A program made the position numbers and the translations under genes. From a virus: 22,705 bases of DNA. The DNA is taken from the IMG/VR virus record IMGVR_UViG_3300021594_000663, positions 1 to 22,705 of that record; one strand, 5' to 3'. Positions within the stretch are counted from its first letter, which is position 1. Each line of letters begins with the position of its first letter. Shown here piece after piece: positions 1 to 6,675 of the stretch. Below the pieces are notes generated by a model. That model saw only the letters and a list, made by a program, of their open reading frames with translations. It did no database searches and was not told the origin of the DNA.

Positions 1-108
1 ACACTATCCGACATCCTGACTATTAAGACTTATTATGACAAAACGGACATTACCTATTATAACAATTTGATAACTTTAAATATCACTGTCCGAATTGTAC
101 CTATATGA
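1..108 (+). CDS. 3' end of an upstream gene, probable structural protein
   Basis: The first reading frame is open from base 1 to a TGA at 106-108 and gives the last 35 residues of a protein whose start lies outside the window. The tail is rich in Tyr, Ile, Asn and Thr with alternating hydrophobic residues, as in a beta-strand-rich phage tail or baseplate protein, but no family can be named from so little. The stop codon TGA also supplies the TG of an extended -10 box (TGA-TATACT), an arrangement repeated elsewhere in the window, which supports this being the real gene end. Confidence 0.6.
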   Translation, partial: TLSDILTIKTYYDKTDITYYNNLITLNITVRIVPI

Positions 109-114
109 TATACT
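106..114 (+). promoter_or_regulatory. Extended -10 promoter fused to a stop codon
   Basis: TGA-TATACT fits the extended -10 form TGn-TATAAT with one mismatch, and its TGA is the stop of the preceding gene. A start site about 7 nt later (near 121) would fall on the first base of the hairpin at 122-170, so the product would be a very short RNA. No good -35 box is seen. Confidence 0.45.
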
Positions 115-121
115 TTAAGTT

Positions 122-177
122 GACTAGTACTCTGGTTTGTCTCTCATACCCACCAGCCTGAGTACTAGTCTTTTTTT
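122..177 (+). terminator. Rho-independent terminator
   Basis: Arms GACTAGTACTC (122-132) and GAGTACTAGTC (160-170) are perfectly complementary. An inner CTGGT/ACCAG helix is also possible, and seven T residues follow (171-177). This is the clearest terminator in the window. It separates the upstream gene from the tail block starting at 197. Confidence 0.85.
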
Positions 178-178
178 A

Positions 179-187
179 TGGTATAAT
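179..187 (+). promoter_or_regulatory. Extended -10 promoter for the gene at 197
   Basis: TGG-TATAAT follows directly on the T-run of the terminator. The ATG at 197 lies 9 nt beyond the box and no Shine-Dalgarno is present, so the transcript would have a leader of zero to a few bases. Confidence 0.65.
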
Positions 188-196
188 CTAGATATT

Positions 197-577
197 ATGA
201 ATTTATGTTCACCTGAGATATTTGGAGCAGATCCAGCCAGAATTAAATGGCAGATTGTAAGAGGAGATACTTCTCCCCTACGTGTTGAATTTTTACAGGA
301 TGATGAACTAACATATTTTGATACATCTGATTGGACTTATGAGGCTACTACTTATGATCCTCAGTCTGATGTTCTAGATTCCCTGGAAATTACCCCTGGA
401 GCAGGTTATGTTGACATTATGGCTCCAGCATCAATTACTGAACTATGGGGTAAGGGTTTTAAATCAGTTGTAACAGAATTAACATTTGATCTACAGGTAA
501 CTATTGATGGAGAAACAATTTGGACACCCTTGATTGGAACTATCTCTGTACTTGGAGATATTACAGGTAGTCTATAA
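197..577 (+). CDS. Tail/baseplate accessory protein with RGDT-type N-terminal domain
   Basis: This 126-residue protein begins at ATG 197, chosen over an in-frame TTG at 137 that lies inside the terminator hairpin. Near residue 20 it has V-R-G-D-T-S-P, followed by a beta-rich domain that ends in a T-x-I-W-x-P-L-x-G-x-I-x-V-x-x-D-I-T pattern. The same plan (RGDT near the N-terminus, ending G-x-I-x-V-x-D-V-T) appears in the genes at 1420 and 10690, so these are three diverged paralogues. The fold resembles the N-terminal domain of siphophage upper-baseplate (BppU-like) proteins, although that assignment is by pattern only. The gene overlaps the next by one base (TAATG), suggesting translational coupling. 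Confidence 0.7.
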   Translation: MNLCSPEIFGADPARIKWQIVRGDTSPLRVEFLQDDELTYFDTSDWTYEATTYDPQSDVLDSLEITPGAGYVDIMAPASITELWGKGFKSVVTELTFDLQVTIDGETIWTPLIGTISVLGDITGSL

Positions 578-663
578 TGGCAGTAGTAAAAGTTACAATT
601 CCTAGACCTGAGTTGCCACCAGTAGTTAGAATTAAGAATAAAATCTTTAAAGTAAGCAAATAA
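577..663 (+). CDS. 28-residue small protein, unknown function
   Basis: A 28-codon ORF starts with the ATG of TAATG, overlapping the stop of the preceding gene, and ends at TAA 661-663. It is basic and Val/Ile/Lys/Pro-rich, and begins MAVVKVTIPRPELPP. A paralogue of the upstream gene (10690) is likewise followed by a small gene starting in a TAATG overlap (11100). That conserved arrangement is the main reason for accepting this as coding. It may be a short fibre or baseplate peptide, or a shortened version of the 11100 protein. Function is unknown. Confidence 0.5.
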   Translation: MAVVKVTIPRPELPPVVRIKNKIFKVSK

Positions 664-668
664 TACCG

Positions 669-677
669 TGAGATAAT
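669..677 (+). promoter_or_regulatory. Extended -10 promoter, leaderless start of the collagen-like gene
   Basis: TGA-GATAAT ends exactly 6 nt before the ATG at 684, and no Shine-Dalgarno is visible. Predicted +1 is the A of the ATG. Confidence 0.6.
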
Positions 678-683
678 ATCTTT

Positions 684-1412
684 ATGGCTGCTTCTAAATC
701 TATGGACTTTCCTGGTGCAAAAAAATCTAGTTATGCTGCACAGGTAGAACAAAGCCAAGCCTCTCCATATCAAGAAAATGCTCTGTCATTTCTTCCAGTC
801 CCTGGGCCACAAGGACCACAAGGACCTGCAGGCAAAGATGGCAAAGATGGAAAAGAAGGACCTCAAGGACCAGTAGGAATTCCAGGACCAGCAGGGCAAA
901 CAGGAAAGACAGGCAAAGAAGGTTTAAGTTCTTTGTCTTCTTCAGGCCAGCAAGCAGGTTGGGCCTCATACCACAACAAAATAGAAAAACCTTTTAAACT
1001 TGGTATTTCTGAAGGAGAAGATGGTTGGGTCACAACATTTGTTTTATCTGAAGGTCTATCAAACGAAAAATATCTTCCAAAAGGATGCACTCCACTATGG
1101 AATGATCACGCCCGAGCATTTAGTTTTAGAGGACTTAAAGAAGGAGCCCAAGTATTCATAACGTATAGTTTTGAACTAACAACTTATAGCAGCAATACAG
1201 AGGCATGGATTAGAACCTATTCACCTAGTAGTGGTTTAGACATTGCCCAATTTATAGGATCAATGAAATACCAGCATACATATCCAATAACTGTAACACA
1301 GCAGGTATTTATTGAAAACCAGCAAATTTGGGGTAACGGAGCAGTACCTCAAATTAGAACTGACTATGACGCATCAGTAATTCTCAAATCTATATATGTC
1401 AGCGTGGTATAA
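684..1412 (+). CDS. Collagen-like tail fibre protein
   Basis: The protein has 242 residues. Residues 1-40 form a short N-terminal part. Residues 41-79 hold 13 uninterrupted G-X-Y triplets (mostly GPQ, GPA, GKD, GKE, plus GPV and GIP), a collagen-like triple-helix segment. A globular beta-rich C-terminal domain (about 85-242) has many aromatic and Thr/Ser residues and may be a receptor-binding head. Collagen-like stalks that trimerise are common in phage fibres. In most triplets Pro is at the X position; only GIP has it at Y, the site used by animal prolyl 4-hydroxylase. Bacterial and viral enzymes differ in their preferences, so modification by the window's own oxygenases remains possible. 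The last codons GTG GTA TAA also build the next promoter. Confidence 0.85.
   Translation: MAASKSMDFPGAKKSSYAAQVEQSQASPYQENALSFLPVPGPQGPQGPAGKDGKDGKEGPQGPVGIPGPAGQTGKTGKEGLSSLSSSGQQAGWASYHNKIEKPFKLGISEGEDGWVTTFVLSEGLSNEKYLPKGCTPLWNDHARAFSFRGLKEGAQVFITYSFELTTYSSNTEAWIRTYSPSSGLDIAQFIGSMKYQHTYPITVTQQVFIENQQIWGNGAVPQIRTDYDASVILKSIYVSVV
804..920 (+). repeat. Collagen G-X-Y repeat, 13 triplets
   Basis: Thirteen consecutive Gly-X-Y codon triplets encode residues 41-79 of the collagen-like protein. Charged GKD/GKE triplets sit between two Pro-rich runs, a pattern often seen in stable bacterial collagen-like helices. Confidence 0.9.
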
Positions 1413-1413
1413 T
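1405..1413 (+). promoter_or_regulatory. Extended -10 promoter overlapping a stop codon
   Basis: TGG-TATAAT contains the TAA stop (1410-1412) of the collagen-like gene and ends 6 nt before the ATG at 1420. No Shine-Dalgarno precedes that ATG, so a leaderless transcript is predicted. Confidence 0.7.
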
Positions 1414-1419
1414 AAAACT

Positions 1420-2052
1420 ATGGCATTTCCAGGAGAACTTAATATAAATTACTACAAGGGTGACACCCATGAGTTTAAGATATACCCTCAAAAAACTGAC
1501 GGATCAATATTTTATCTAGATGACTATAGTAATGCGACTTTTACTATTGCAGAGATTAGAGGTTCAGCGGGAGTTTCTGGACAAATAGTTGGAAGCGCAA
1601 AAATTTCACTAGACGGAACAAACATAACTTGTGCAATCACTCCTGAAAATGGAAAATTGATGGACCCTGAAAAAACATATGTATATGATGTTCAGGTATA
1701 TGCTCAAGGACCAGACACCTACGACAAAATCTTTACTATTTTAACTGGATCTATTTCAGTAACAGACGATGTAACACAAGATATTGGAACTCCTAACAGA
1801 GCAATTCCAACATATAGAATTATTTACAACAATAGCAATGCAACAAGCGGAGTTGTTCCAGTAGACACAAATGGATATCTTCCAGGACAAAATGCAATTG
1901 TTGCAAATAACGGAACGCTTGCAAGAATTGGATATACTTTTTCTGGCTGGACAAAGTTCTCTGATGGAACTGGAACACTATATACTGCAGGATCTTCAAT
2001 TCCAGTTGCTTCCTTAGATATAAAACTTTATCCTAAATGGACAGCAGTATGA
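1420..2052 (+). CDS. Tail protein: RGDT-like domain plus InlB-type beta-grasp repeat
   Basis: This 210-residue protein starts at ATG 1420, not at the in-frame ATG at 1396 inside the upstream gene, because the -10 box and the paralogues' N-termini fit the later start. Residues 1-125 match the domain of the genes at 197 and 10690 (Y-K-G-D-T near residue 13, ending G-S-I-S-V-T-D-D-V-T). Residues about 135-210 resemble the Listeria/Bacteroides InlB B-repeat: Y-x-I-x-Y-N-N, then G-Y-T-F-S-G-W, and ending L-Y-P-K-W. That repeat is a small beta-grasp domain common in surface adhesins. The gene overlaps the next one by ATGA, so the two are probably translationally coupled. Confidence 0.75.
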   Translation: MAFPGELNINYYKGDTHEFKIYPQKTDGSIFYLDDYSNATFTIAEIRGSAGVSGQIVGSAKISLDGTNITCAITPENGKLMDPEKTYVYDVQVYAQGPDTYDKIFTILTGSISVTDDVTQDIGTPNRAIPTYRIIYNNSNATSGVVPVDTNGYLPGQNAIVANNGTLARIGYTFSGWTKFSDGTGTLYTAGSSIPVASLDIKLYPKWTAV

Positions 2053-2636
2053 CAGAAGTATTTGTATCAACTGACGATGTAAAAGTTATTGGTGGTACAG
2101 CCAATGTAAATGTTGAAGTTGATTTTGGTCCGCAAGGAGATAGAGGAAATTTGTTTTTAGTGGGCTATGGAGATCCAAATGCAATAAATCATTCTACAGA
2201 AGTACAGGCTTTAGATATATATATAAATATAGACACAACAGATGAAAAATATTTGATGATCTATCAACTACAAAATGTTAATGATACAACTCAATGGGAA
2301 GAAGTGTCTAAGTTAACTACAGATAAATATAGCACAACAAGAGATGTTGCTTTTTTAAACGGAGTGTCTGTAGATAGTGAAGATTTCAAGGTTTCAAATA
2401 TAATACCCGCAAGTCTTTTTAGCACTATATCTGAATCAAGATTCAACATTCAGTGCACATTTTCAAATCCCACAAAGCCAGTTGCCAACTCTATAGTTGT
2501 TAAGCCAATAACCACAGAGCCAGTAAGTGGAGACATTGTATTGCCAGTAAGCATAAATGCTGCTGAATTTTCAGGAAGTAGTTGGTCTGCACTAAACGGA
2601 ACCCACAAAGTGCATTTCCTAATTACGGTGGTATAA
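2049..2636 (+). CDS. Putative tail fibre/baseplate protein
   Basis: This 195-residue protein starts at the ATG of an ATGA overlap with the upstream stop; an upstream in-frame ATG at 2037 is less likely. Near residue 27 it has a short F-G-P-Q-G-D-R-G-N segment followed by a V-G-Y-G-D-P-N motif. A brief collagen-like turn of this type often begins phage tail-fibre domains. The rest is beta-rich without a recognised fold. It ends in VV with the stop codon inside a TATAAT box, just like the gene ending at 1412. Position among fibre genes supports a virion role; the precise function is unknown. Confidence 0.65.
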   Translation: MTEVFVSTDDVKVIGGTANVNVEVDFGPQGDRGNLFLVGYGDPNAINHSTEVQALDIYINIDTTDEKYLMIYQLQNVNDTTQWEEVSKLTTDKYSTTRDVAFLNGVSVDSEDFKVSNIIPASLFSTISESRFNIQCTFSNPTKPVANSIVVKPITTEPVSGDIVLPVSINAAEFSGSSWSALNGTHKVHFLITVV

Positions 2637-2637
2637 T
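2629..2637 (+). promoter_or_regulatory. Extended -10 promoter overlapping a stop codon
   Basis: TGG-TATAAT contains the TAA (2634-2636) of the upstream gene. The first ATG downstream (2643, 5 nt beyond) opens only a six-codon ORF; the real gene start is 2656. The leader would therefore be about 12 nt, unless the mini-ORF is itself translated from a leaderless end. Confidence 0.6.
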
Positions 2638-2655
2638 CTAAGATGGTGATATGTA

Positions 2656-4122
2656 ATGGCTGATAACTATATTGATGAAACGGAAACTGGCACTGGGTTA
2701 TACTCAACCAGGGTTCCTGGCTATGAAGATGCAGCAGATATTCAGGAGGCTTTAAGACTTTATCATTATGGATCACTAAGTATCCCAACTGTTGATTCAC
2801 TTGGAACGGCAAATGGAATAAGTCCAAAATCTATAGCAGGGCACCTAAAAACCTTATCAAATACAGACATAGCCAATGCATTATTGGCAGCAAATGCTCT
2901 TGCACAAGAGATAACAGATAGAACAACTGCAGATACAGGTCTTCAAACACAGATAAATAACCTTTCAGCAACCATAGGGTTGCAAACCACTTTAACTACA
3001 AAAACTTCTAACTTTACCCTGGCTCTTTTGGATGCTGGAAAAACAATTTTACTTGATACTGCATCACCAATGACATTGACAGTCCCTACAAATTCATCAG
3101 TTGAAATACCTGTTGGATATCAGTATTTTGTTATAGAAGCAGGATCAGGAAGAACAACTTTTACACCAGCATCAGGTGTAACAATTAATAGCAAAAATTC
3201 ACAAATGTATATTGATAATCAATATGGTAGAGCAACGCTTTTAAAGGTTGGAACTGATTCATGGATTGCCTATGGAGATATTTCTGAAAATGCTGTCCCA
3301 GTGACACCACCAGTGACACCACCAGTGACACCACCAGTGACACCGCCAGTGACACCACCAGTGACACCACCAGTTACTCCACCGCCACCACCAGTGACAC
3401 CACCAGTTACTCCACCAGTAGTAGTGACACCACCTGTAACTCCACCAGTAGTAGTGACACCACCTGTAACACCACCAGTAACAACAGGAACAGCCTATCT
3501 CTCATACTGCTTTAATGGAACTCCTACACAAGAATCATTCCCCGTTAATTCTGAAAATGTAGTTGTACAAGATATTAACCAAGCAGTTGCTGCTTACACT
3601 TCACTTCTTCAAGGTTTAAATCCTCCAGCAACAAGCATTTCTGTTTCAATAAGTTCAATGCCAGCAGCACCAACTAACTGTCCAGCAGCACCAGTGACAC
3701 CACCAGTTACACCCCCAGTAGTTACTCCACCAGTAACACCCCCAGTAGTTACTCCACCAGTAACGCCACCAACAGGTGGATTCTTTGCTTCATTCTGTTC
3801 TAATGGAATTGCTATGTCAGATGGAGGACCTCAGTACTCATCTGCAGGAGCCATTCAAGCATGGGTAAATGGCAATTATCCTAATGTAAACAATCTTACT
3901 ACTCAAGAAGGGTCCGCACCAGCATTACCAAATTGTACACCAGCAGTTACTCCACCAGTTACTCCGCCTGTAACTCCACCAGTTACTCCACCACCACCAG
4001 TGACTCCACCAGTTACTCCACCACCACCAGTGACACCACCAGTTACTCCACCAGTAGTAGTGACACCACCTGTAACTCCACCTGTAACTCCCCAGCAGGC
4101 GGTTGTAATCCAGACACAGTAG
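2656..4122 (+). CDS. Long tail fibre with (VTPP)n linkers and Cys-bracketed modules
   Basis: The protein has 488 residues in this frame. Residues 1-70 look like a virion-attachment segment (Y-E-D-A-A-D-I-Q-E-A-L-R). A helical stretch follows (about 70-110). A beta domain at about 115-213 contains L-T-V-P-T-N and ends G-T-D-S-W-I-A-Y-G-D; it is clearly related to the C-terminal domain of the gene at 14054. From residue 216 three VTPP blocks alternate with two modules that share the layout TG-x4-S-[YF]-C-x-N-G ... P-x-N-C. Each module probably closes a disulfide. The frame ends VTPQQAVVIQTQ, but a -1 shift in the CCCC at 4090-4093 would give a Cys-rich end to 4166 (separate entry). The Thr-Pro-Pro linkers are candidate substrates for the oxygenases and GT61 enzymes nearby. 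Confidence 0.8.
   Translation: MADNYIDETETGTGLYSTRVPGYEDAADIQEALRLYHYGSLSIPTVDSLGTANGISPKSIAGHLKTLSNTDIANALLAANALAQEITDRTTADTGLQTQINNLSATIGLQTTLTTKTSNFTLALLDAGKTILLDTASPMTLTVPTNSSVEIPVGYQYFVIEAGSGRTTFTPASGVTINSKNSQMYIDNQYGRATLLKVGTDSWIAYGDISENAVPVTPPVTPPVTPPVTPPVTPPVTPPVTPPPPPVTPPVTPPVVVTPPVTPPVVVTPPVTPPVTTGTAYLSYCFNGTPTQESFPVNSENVVVQDINQAVAAYTSLLQGLNPPATSISVSISSMPAAPTNCPAAPVTPPVTPPVVTPPVTPPVVTPPVTPPTGGFFASFCSNGIAMSDGGPQYSSAGAIQAWVNGNYPNVNNLTTQEGSAPALPNCTPAVTPPVTPPVTPPVTPPPPVTPPVTPPPPVTPPVTPPVVVTPPVTPPVTPQQAVVIQTQ
3301..3480 (+). repeat. VTPP repeat block 1
   Basis: Sixty codons are built from GTG/GTA/GTT-ACN-CCA-CCA units (Val-Thr-Pro-Pro), with occasional PPPP and VVV variants. The 12-base units vary at third positions, so the repeat is conserved more at the protein than at the DNA level. 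Confidence 0.95.
3694..3771 (+). repeat. VTPP repeat block 2
   Basis: This second Val-Thr-Pro-Pro block of about 26 codons, with VVTPP variants, links Cys module 1 (about 3481-3690) to Cys module 2 (about 3772-3942). Confidence 0.9.
3946..4095 (+). repeat. VTPP repeat block 3
   Basis: A third block of Val-Thr-Pro-Pro units with PPPP interruptions runs up to the CCCC run at 4090-4093, where the frame appears to have shifted. Confidence 0.9.
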
Positions 4123-4166
4123 GATGCCAAGGAGACTTTGGTTCTTGCGGAGGGTGCTTTGCATAA
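4092..4166 (+). CDS. Cys/Gly-rich C-terminal extension in the -1 frame
   Basis: If the frame slips by -1 at CCCC (4090-4093), the VTPP protein continues for 24 residues as PAGGCNPDTVGC then QGDFGSCGGCFA, ending at TAA 4164-4166. It carries four Cys and many Gly. This looks like a natural third Cys module following a VTPP block, whereas the zero-frame end (QQAVVIQTQ) does not. Three explanations are open: a programmed -1 frameshift, a true one-base loss (five C to four), or a sequencing or assembly error in the homopolymer. The following gene's promoter (4168-4176) begins right after this end, which also favours 4166 as the ancestral terminus. Confidence 0.5.
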   Translation, partial: PAGGCNPDTVGCQGDFGSCGGCFA

Positions 4167-4167
4167 A

Positions 4168-4176
4168 TGATACAAT
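4168..4176 (+). promoter_or_regulatory. Extended -10 promoter
   Basis: TGA-TACAAT matches the extended -10 consensus with one mismatch. Here the ATG (4199) is further away and has a good AAGGAG Shine-Dalgarno (4188-4193), so the mRNA would have a short leader. Confidence 0.5.
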
Positions 4177-4198
4177 TAAATATAAACAAGGAGAAATT

Positions 4199-4615
4199 AT
4201 GTATGCTTTTATAGTAAAAAATAATGCAGGTACTTGGGATGTTTGGTCTACGCTTTTAGATATTCCAATTATTGAAAGAAAAGAAAGAGTTGAGTCTGCC
4301 ATAGCAAGTGGTCTTCCTATTACTGGAAAAAATGTAACGGAACATAAAGAATCAGTTAAAAATGGTGCTATCTGGGATGGAACGCAATGGTCTGGTGGAG
4401 ATTCTATGTCAGTGTCACAAGAAATGGCATTAAACTTGTTTGCATATATTTGTAATAATACAATTATCCTTATACACATATCTTCACCAAACAGTGCTTC
4501 TGATATACAGATGGCAGCAATTTTTGAAAGCGATAATAGCATGATTAAAGTTCCAGAAGGCCAAACTGCTAAAATTGGAGATATCTGGGATGGCGAAAAT
4601 ATAATTACTATATAA
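4199..4615 (+). CDS. Hypothetical phage protein, tail-associated by position
   Basis: This 138-residue protein starts at ATG 4199, fixed by the AAGGAG five bases upstream; an in-frame ATG at 4124 would overlap the preceding gene's Cys-rich end. The N-terminus MYAFIVKNNAGTWDVW is followed by an I-W-D-G-T-Q-W-S-G motif (about 58-66) and a closing G-D-I-W-D-G-E-N. Such W-D-G motifs are common in small tail-fibre or fibre-chaperone proteins, where they form beta turns. No catalytic motif is visible. It sits between the VTPP fibre and the modification genes. Function is not assigned. Confidence 0.6.
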   Translation: MYAFIVKNNAGTWDVWSTLLDIPIIERKERVESAIASGLPITGKNVTEHKESVKNGAIWDGTQWSGGDSMSVSQEMALNLFAYICNNTIILIHISSPNSASDIQMAAIFESDNSMIKVPEGQTAKIGDIWDGENIITI

Positions 4616-4633
4616 AATAAAAATGGGGCAAAC

Positions 4634-4816
4634 ATGTCAAAATGGGAAGAGTGGAAAAAGGCTCAAGGAGAAGCAAGGCCTTGGCATTTATTAGATCACA
4701 ACAAGTTGGTAGATGATGAATCTATATCTGATTCTAGACTAAGCATATGTAAAACATGTCCAGAGTTGATCAAACTTACAACAACATGTAAAAACTCTTT
4801 AATTGTGCAATTATGA
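4634..4816 (+). CDS. Small Cys-motif protein, possibly a truncated zinc-ribbon
   Basis: This 60-residue protein has a W-E-E-W-K-K-A-Q-G-E-A-R-P-W-H-L-L-D start and a C39-x2-C42-P-E-L-I-K-L-T-T-T-C52 motif. From general knowledge, small phage proteins of this kind usually have a second metal-binding part of the form CKKCGC after the TTxC. Here the frame goes CKNSLIVQL and stops, so the second half is missing. The -1 frame reads CKKLFNCAIM and continues in frame into the radical SAM gene. The gene overlaps that gene by ATGA, so they are co-translated. It could be a degraded zinc-ribbon, a partner protein or a substrate of the radical SAM enzyme. Confidence 0.6.
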   Translation: MSKWEEWKKAQGEARPWHLLDHNKLVDDESISDSRLSICKTCPELIKLTTTCKNSLIVQL

Positions 4817-5667
4817 TAAAAGATTGGTTTAAGAAGCAACTAGGCCTTATAGAGATAGAGGTATATTCTTACTGCAATAGGAAGTGCTGGTTTTGTCCTA
4901 ACTCTTTTATAGACAGACACTCTGATAACAATGTTATGCCAGAAGAAATGTATTTGTCTATACTTAATCAGTTATCAGAAATAGACTATGATAAAGAAAT
5001 TACGTACAGCAGATATAACGAGCCACTAGCCTATAGAGAGATAATACTAAAGCGTATTTCTCAAGCCAGAGAGATATTGCCAAAGGCCAAACTAAGAACC
5101 AATACCAATGGCGACTATGTTACACTTGACTATATTCATGCTCTTAGAAACGCAGGACTTAATGAGTTGTTTATTCAACAATACCTGGCAAATAATGAGC
5201 AATACAATCATGCCAAGATGAAGAAACGTATGCTTGAAAAGATCAAAGGTTTTGGTGTTGAGTACACAGTTATTTCTGATGTAGAAAATCACAGAATAGA
5301 ATATGACCTAGCAATAGATGGAATAGTTGTACACCTAAGAGCAAGAAACTTTGCTGTAGAGGGAACTGCTAGAACTGAAAAGGTTGCGGGATTTAACGAA
5401 GAATATGTAAGAACTAAGGCATGCACACAGCCATTTAAAAACATGTACATAGACTACAATGGTAGCGTAATGGTGTGTTGCAATACAAGATCAGATGTGC
5501 CTGAGCATAATAATGGAATTATGGCTCATGTAAACGACGCTCCTTTGTGGGAAATCTACAGAAATGAAAAATATAAGCCTTGGAGAGACCACCTTGAGAA
5601 AGATGGCCCTAAGTCTGGTATTTGCAAGGGTTGTAAAATTGATATTAACTTTAAGGAAATGATTTAG
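4813..5667 (+). CDS. Radical SAM enzyme with SPASM-like C-terminus
   Basis: This 284-residue protein has the radical SAM cluster motif C21-N-R-K-C25-W-F-C28, which binds the [4Fe-4S] cluster that cleaves S-adenosylmethionine. Y-N-E-P at 68-71 takes the place of the usual GGEP segment. A C-terminal set of cysteines (C204, C222-C223, C271-x2-C274), around C-T-Q-P-F and D-Y-N-G-S-V-M-V-C-C-N, fits a SPASM/twitch domain holding auxiliary clusters. SPASM enzymes usually modify peptides or proteins, or act on sugars and cofactors. The start overlaps the upstream stop by ATGA. Candidate substrates nearby are the 60-residue Cys protein or the Cys-rich fibres, but nothing in the sequence proves this. 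Confidence 0.85.
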   Translation: MIKDWFKKQLGLIEIEVYSYCNRKCWFCPNSFIDRHSDNNVMPEEMYLSILNQLSEIDYDKEITYSRYNEPLAYREIILKRISQAREILPKAKLRTNTNGDYVTLDYIHALRNAGLNELFIQQYLANNEQYNHAKMKKRMLEKIKGFGVEYTVISDVENHRIEYDLAIDGIVVHLRARNFAVEGTARTEKVAGFNEEYVRTKACTQPFKNMYIDYNGSVMVCCNTRSDVPEHNNGIMAHVNDAPLWEIYRNEKYKPWRDHLEKDGPKSGICKGCKIDINFKEMI

Positions 5668-5673
5668 AAGGTT

Positions 5674-6672
5674 ATGGTGCTTGTATTACCAGGAGAAGAG
5701 TATCCTAACTATGACTCTATGTCATATATTAAAACTGATGGTGGACCATTTTACACTTTTAATAATTTTTATCTTGACAATGCAAGTGATGTTCAAATTG
5801 ACTTAAAAGGTTCTTGGATTTTAATTCCAAAAGGATATCAGTACCATCATTTTTTAAAAGAAATTTTTGGTACTTACTTATACTATAAAAATAATGTAGA
5901 TAGAGATATTAATGTTTTGTGGGTTGAGCAACCTATTGACTCTCCTACAGGTCACAATTTAGAACTTGTTAATAATGAATTGTCTTCTTCAATAAAGCCA
6001 GATAAAATTCATAAAATACAGATTTCCGATATTGTTACTAAAAATATAAAAATAGAAAAGTTAATTATTTTTTCTTGCAACACCAGATATTTCTTTTCTT
6101 TAGAAAGTCCAAATCTTTTTATAAAAAATTATACATTTAATAATTTAGGATATTACCATTTTCCAGAAGTGAATAAAGAACTTAGAAAATTTTTTGAAAT
6201 GTATATGCATGAAGATATAAGAAAACCAAAAAAGATTTTTATAACAAGAAGAGATGCAAACAATGCAATTAGAAAAAACAACAGGTTAAAAGATTTTGAC
6301 AACAGATATATGGATGAGTGGTTAGATGACACTTTAGAAAACTTCTTTTCTAGTCGTGGTTTTGAGATAGTAACACTTTCGGGAATGTCAATTAAAGATC
6401 AGATTTCTTATTTTTATAATGCAGATGTAATTGCTGGGGTTCGTGGAGGAAATCTTTGTAATACTATTTGTTCAAAAGACGGAACAGCATTAATGCAGAT
6501 AAATATTAATAAACTTTACTCTTACCCATGGGAAAAAGAGTTTGACAGTGTTGTAGGTTTGAACTATATGGATCTTCATTTATATGAAGACATATCTGCT
6601 GAAACAGTCGAAAATGCTTTATTGAAAGAGTACGATGAATTTTTAAAAAAATATGATTTAGGAGTTAAATAA
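5674..6672 (+). CDS. GT61-like glycosyltransferase A
   Basis: The protein has 332 residues. The C-terminal half carries the GT61 (DUF563) pattern: F-I-T-R-R-D-A at about 189-195, G-F-E-I-V at 229-233, and A-D-V-I-A-G-V-R-G-G-N-L-C-N at 250-263. An upstream Y-Q-Y-H-H-F-L-K-E-I segment (56-64) corresponds to the family's G-H-x-L-x-D region. GT61 enzymes transfer sugars to polysaccharides or to protein Ser/Thr residues. The usual G-x-H-G-A-G is here G-V-R-G-G, so the motif His is replaced. It is followed 3 nt later by a second GT61-like gene, and both are co-directional with the radical SAM gene. Substrates could be the Thr-rich VTPP fibre or host envelope glycans. Confidence 0.75.
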   Translation: MVLVLPGEEYPNYDSMSYIKTDGGPFYTFNNFYLDNASDVQIDLKGSWILIPKGYQYHHFLKEIFGTYLYYKNNVDRDINVLWVEQPIDSPTGHNLELVNNELSSSIKPDKIHKIQISDIVTKNIKIEKLIIFSCNTRYFFSLESPNLFIKNYTFNNLGYYHFPEVNKELRKFFEMYMHEDIRKPKKIFITRRDANNAIRKNNRLKDFDNRYMDEWLDDTLENFFSSRGFEIVTLSGMSIKDQISYFYNADVIAGVRGGNLCNTICSKDGTALMQININKLYSYPWEKEFDSVVGLNYMDLHLYEDISAETVENALLKEYDEFLKKYDLGVK

Positions 6673-6675
6673 AAA

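Noticed and set aside
137-196. TTG start at 137 extending the first tail gene by 20 residues
   Set aside because: It would begin inside the terminator hairpin and cross the T-run and the promoter; ATG 197 fits the promoter and the paralogues.
1396-1419. ATG 1396 as start of the InlB-repeat protein
   Set aside because: It lies within the end of the collagen-like gene and upstream of the predicted start of transcription; ATG 1420 is 6 nt after the -10.
3301-4095. CRISPR-like array
   Set aside because: The repeats are direct 12-base coding units without unique spacers of even length and no palindromic repeat; they encode VTPP.
4124-4198. ATG 4124 as start of the gene at 4199
   Set aside because: It has no fitting promoter and overlaps the Cys-rich -1 frame end; AAGGAG is placed correctly for 4199.
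3903-4635. Minus-strand ORFs over the VTPP repeat (GGVT and SNWW-rich products)
   Set aside because: They are antisense shadows of the VTPP coding repeat, with no ribosome site and no recognisable domain.
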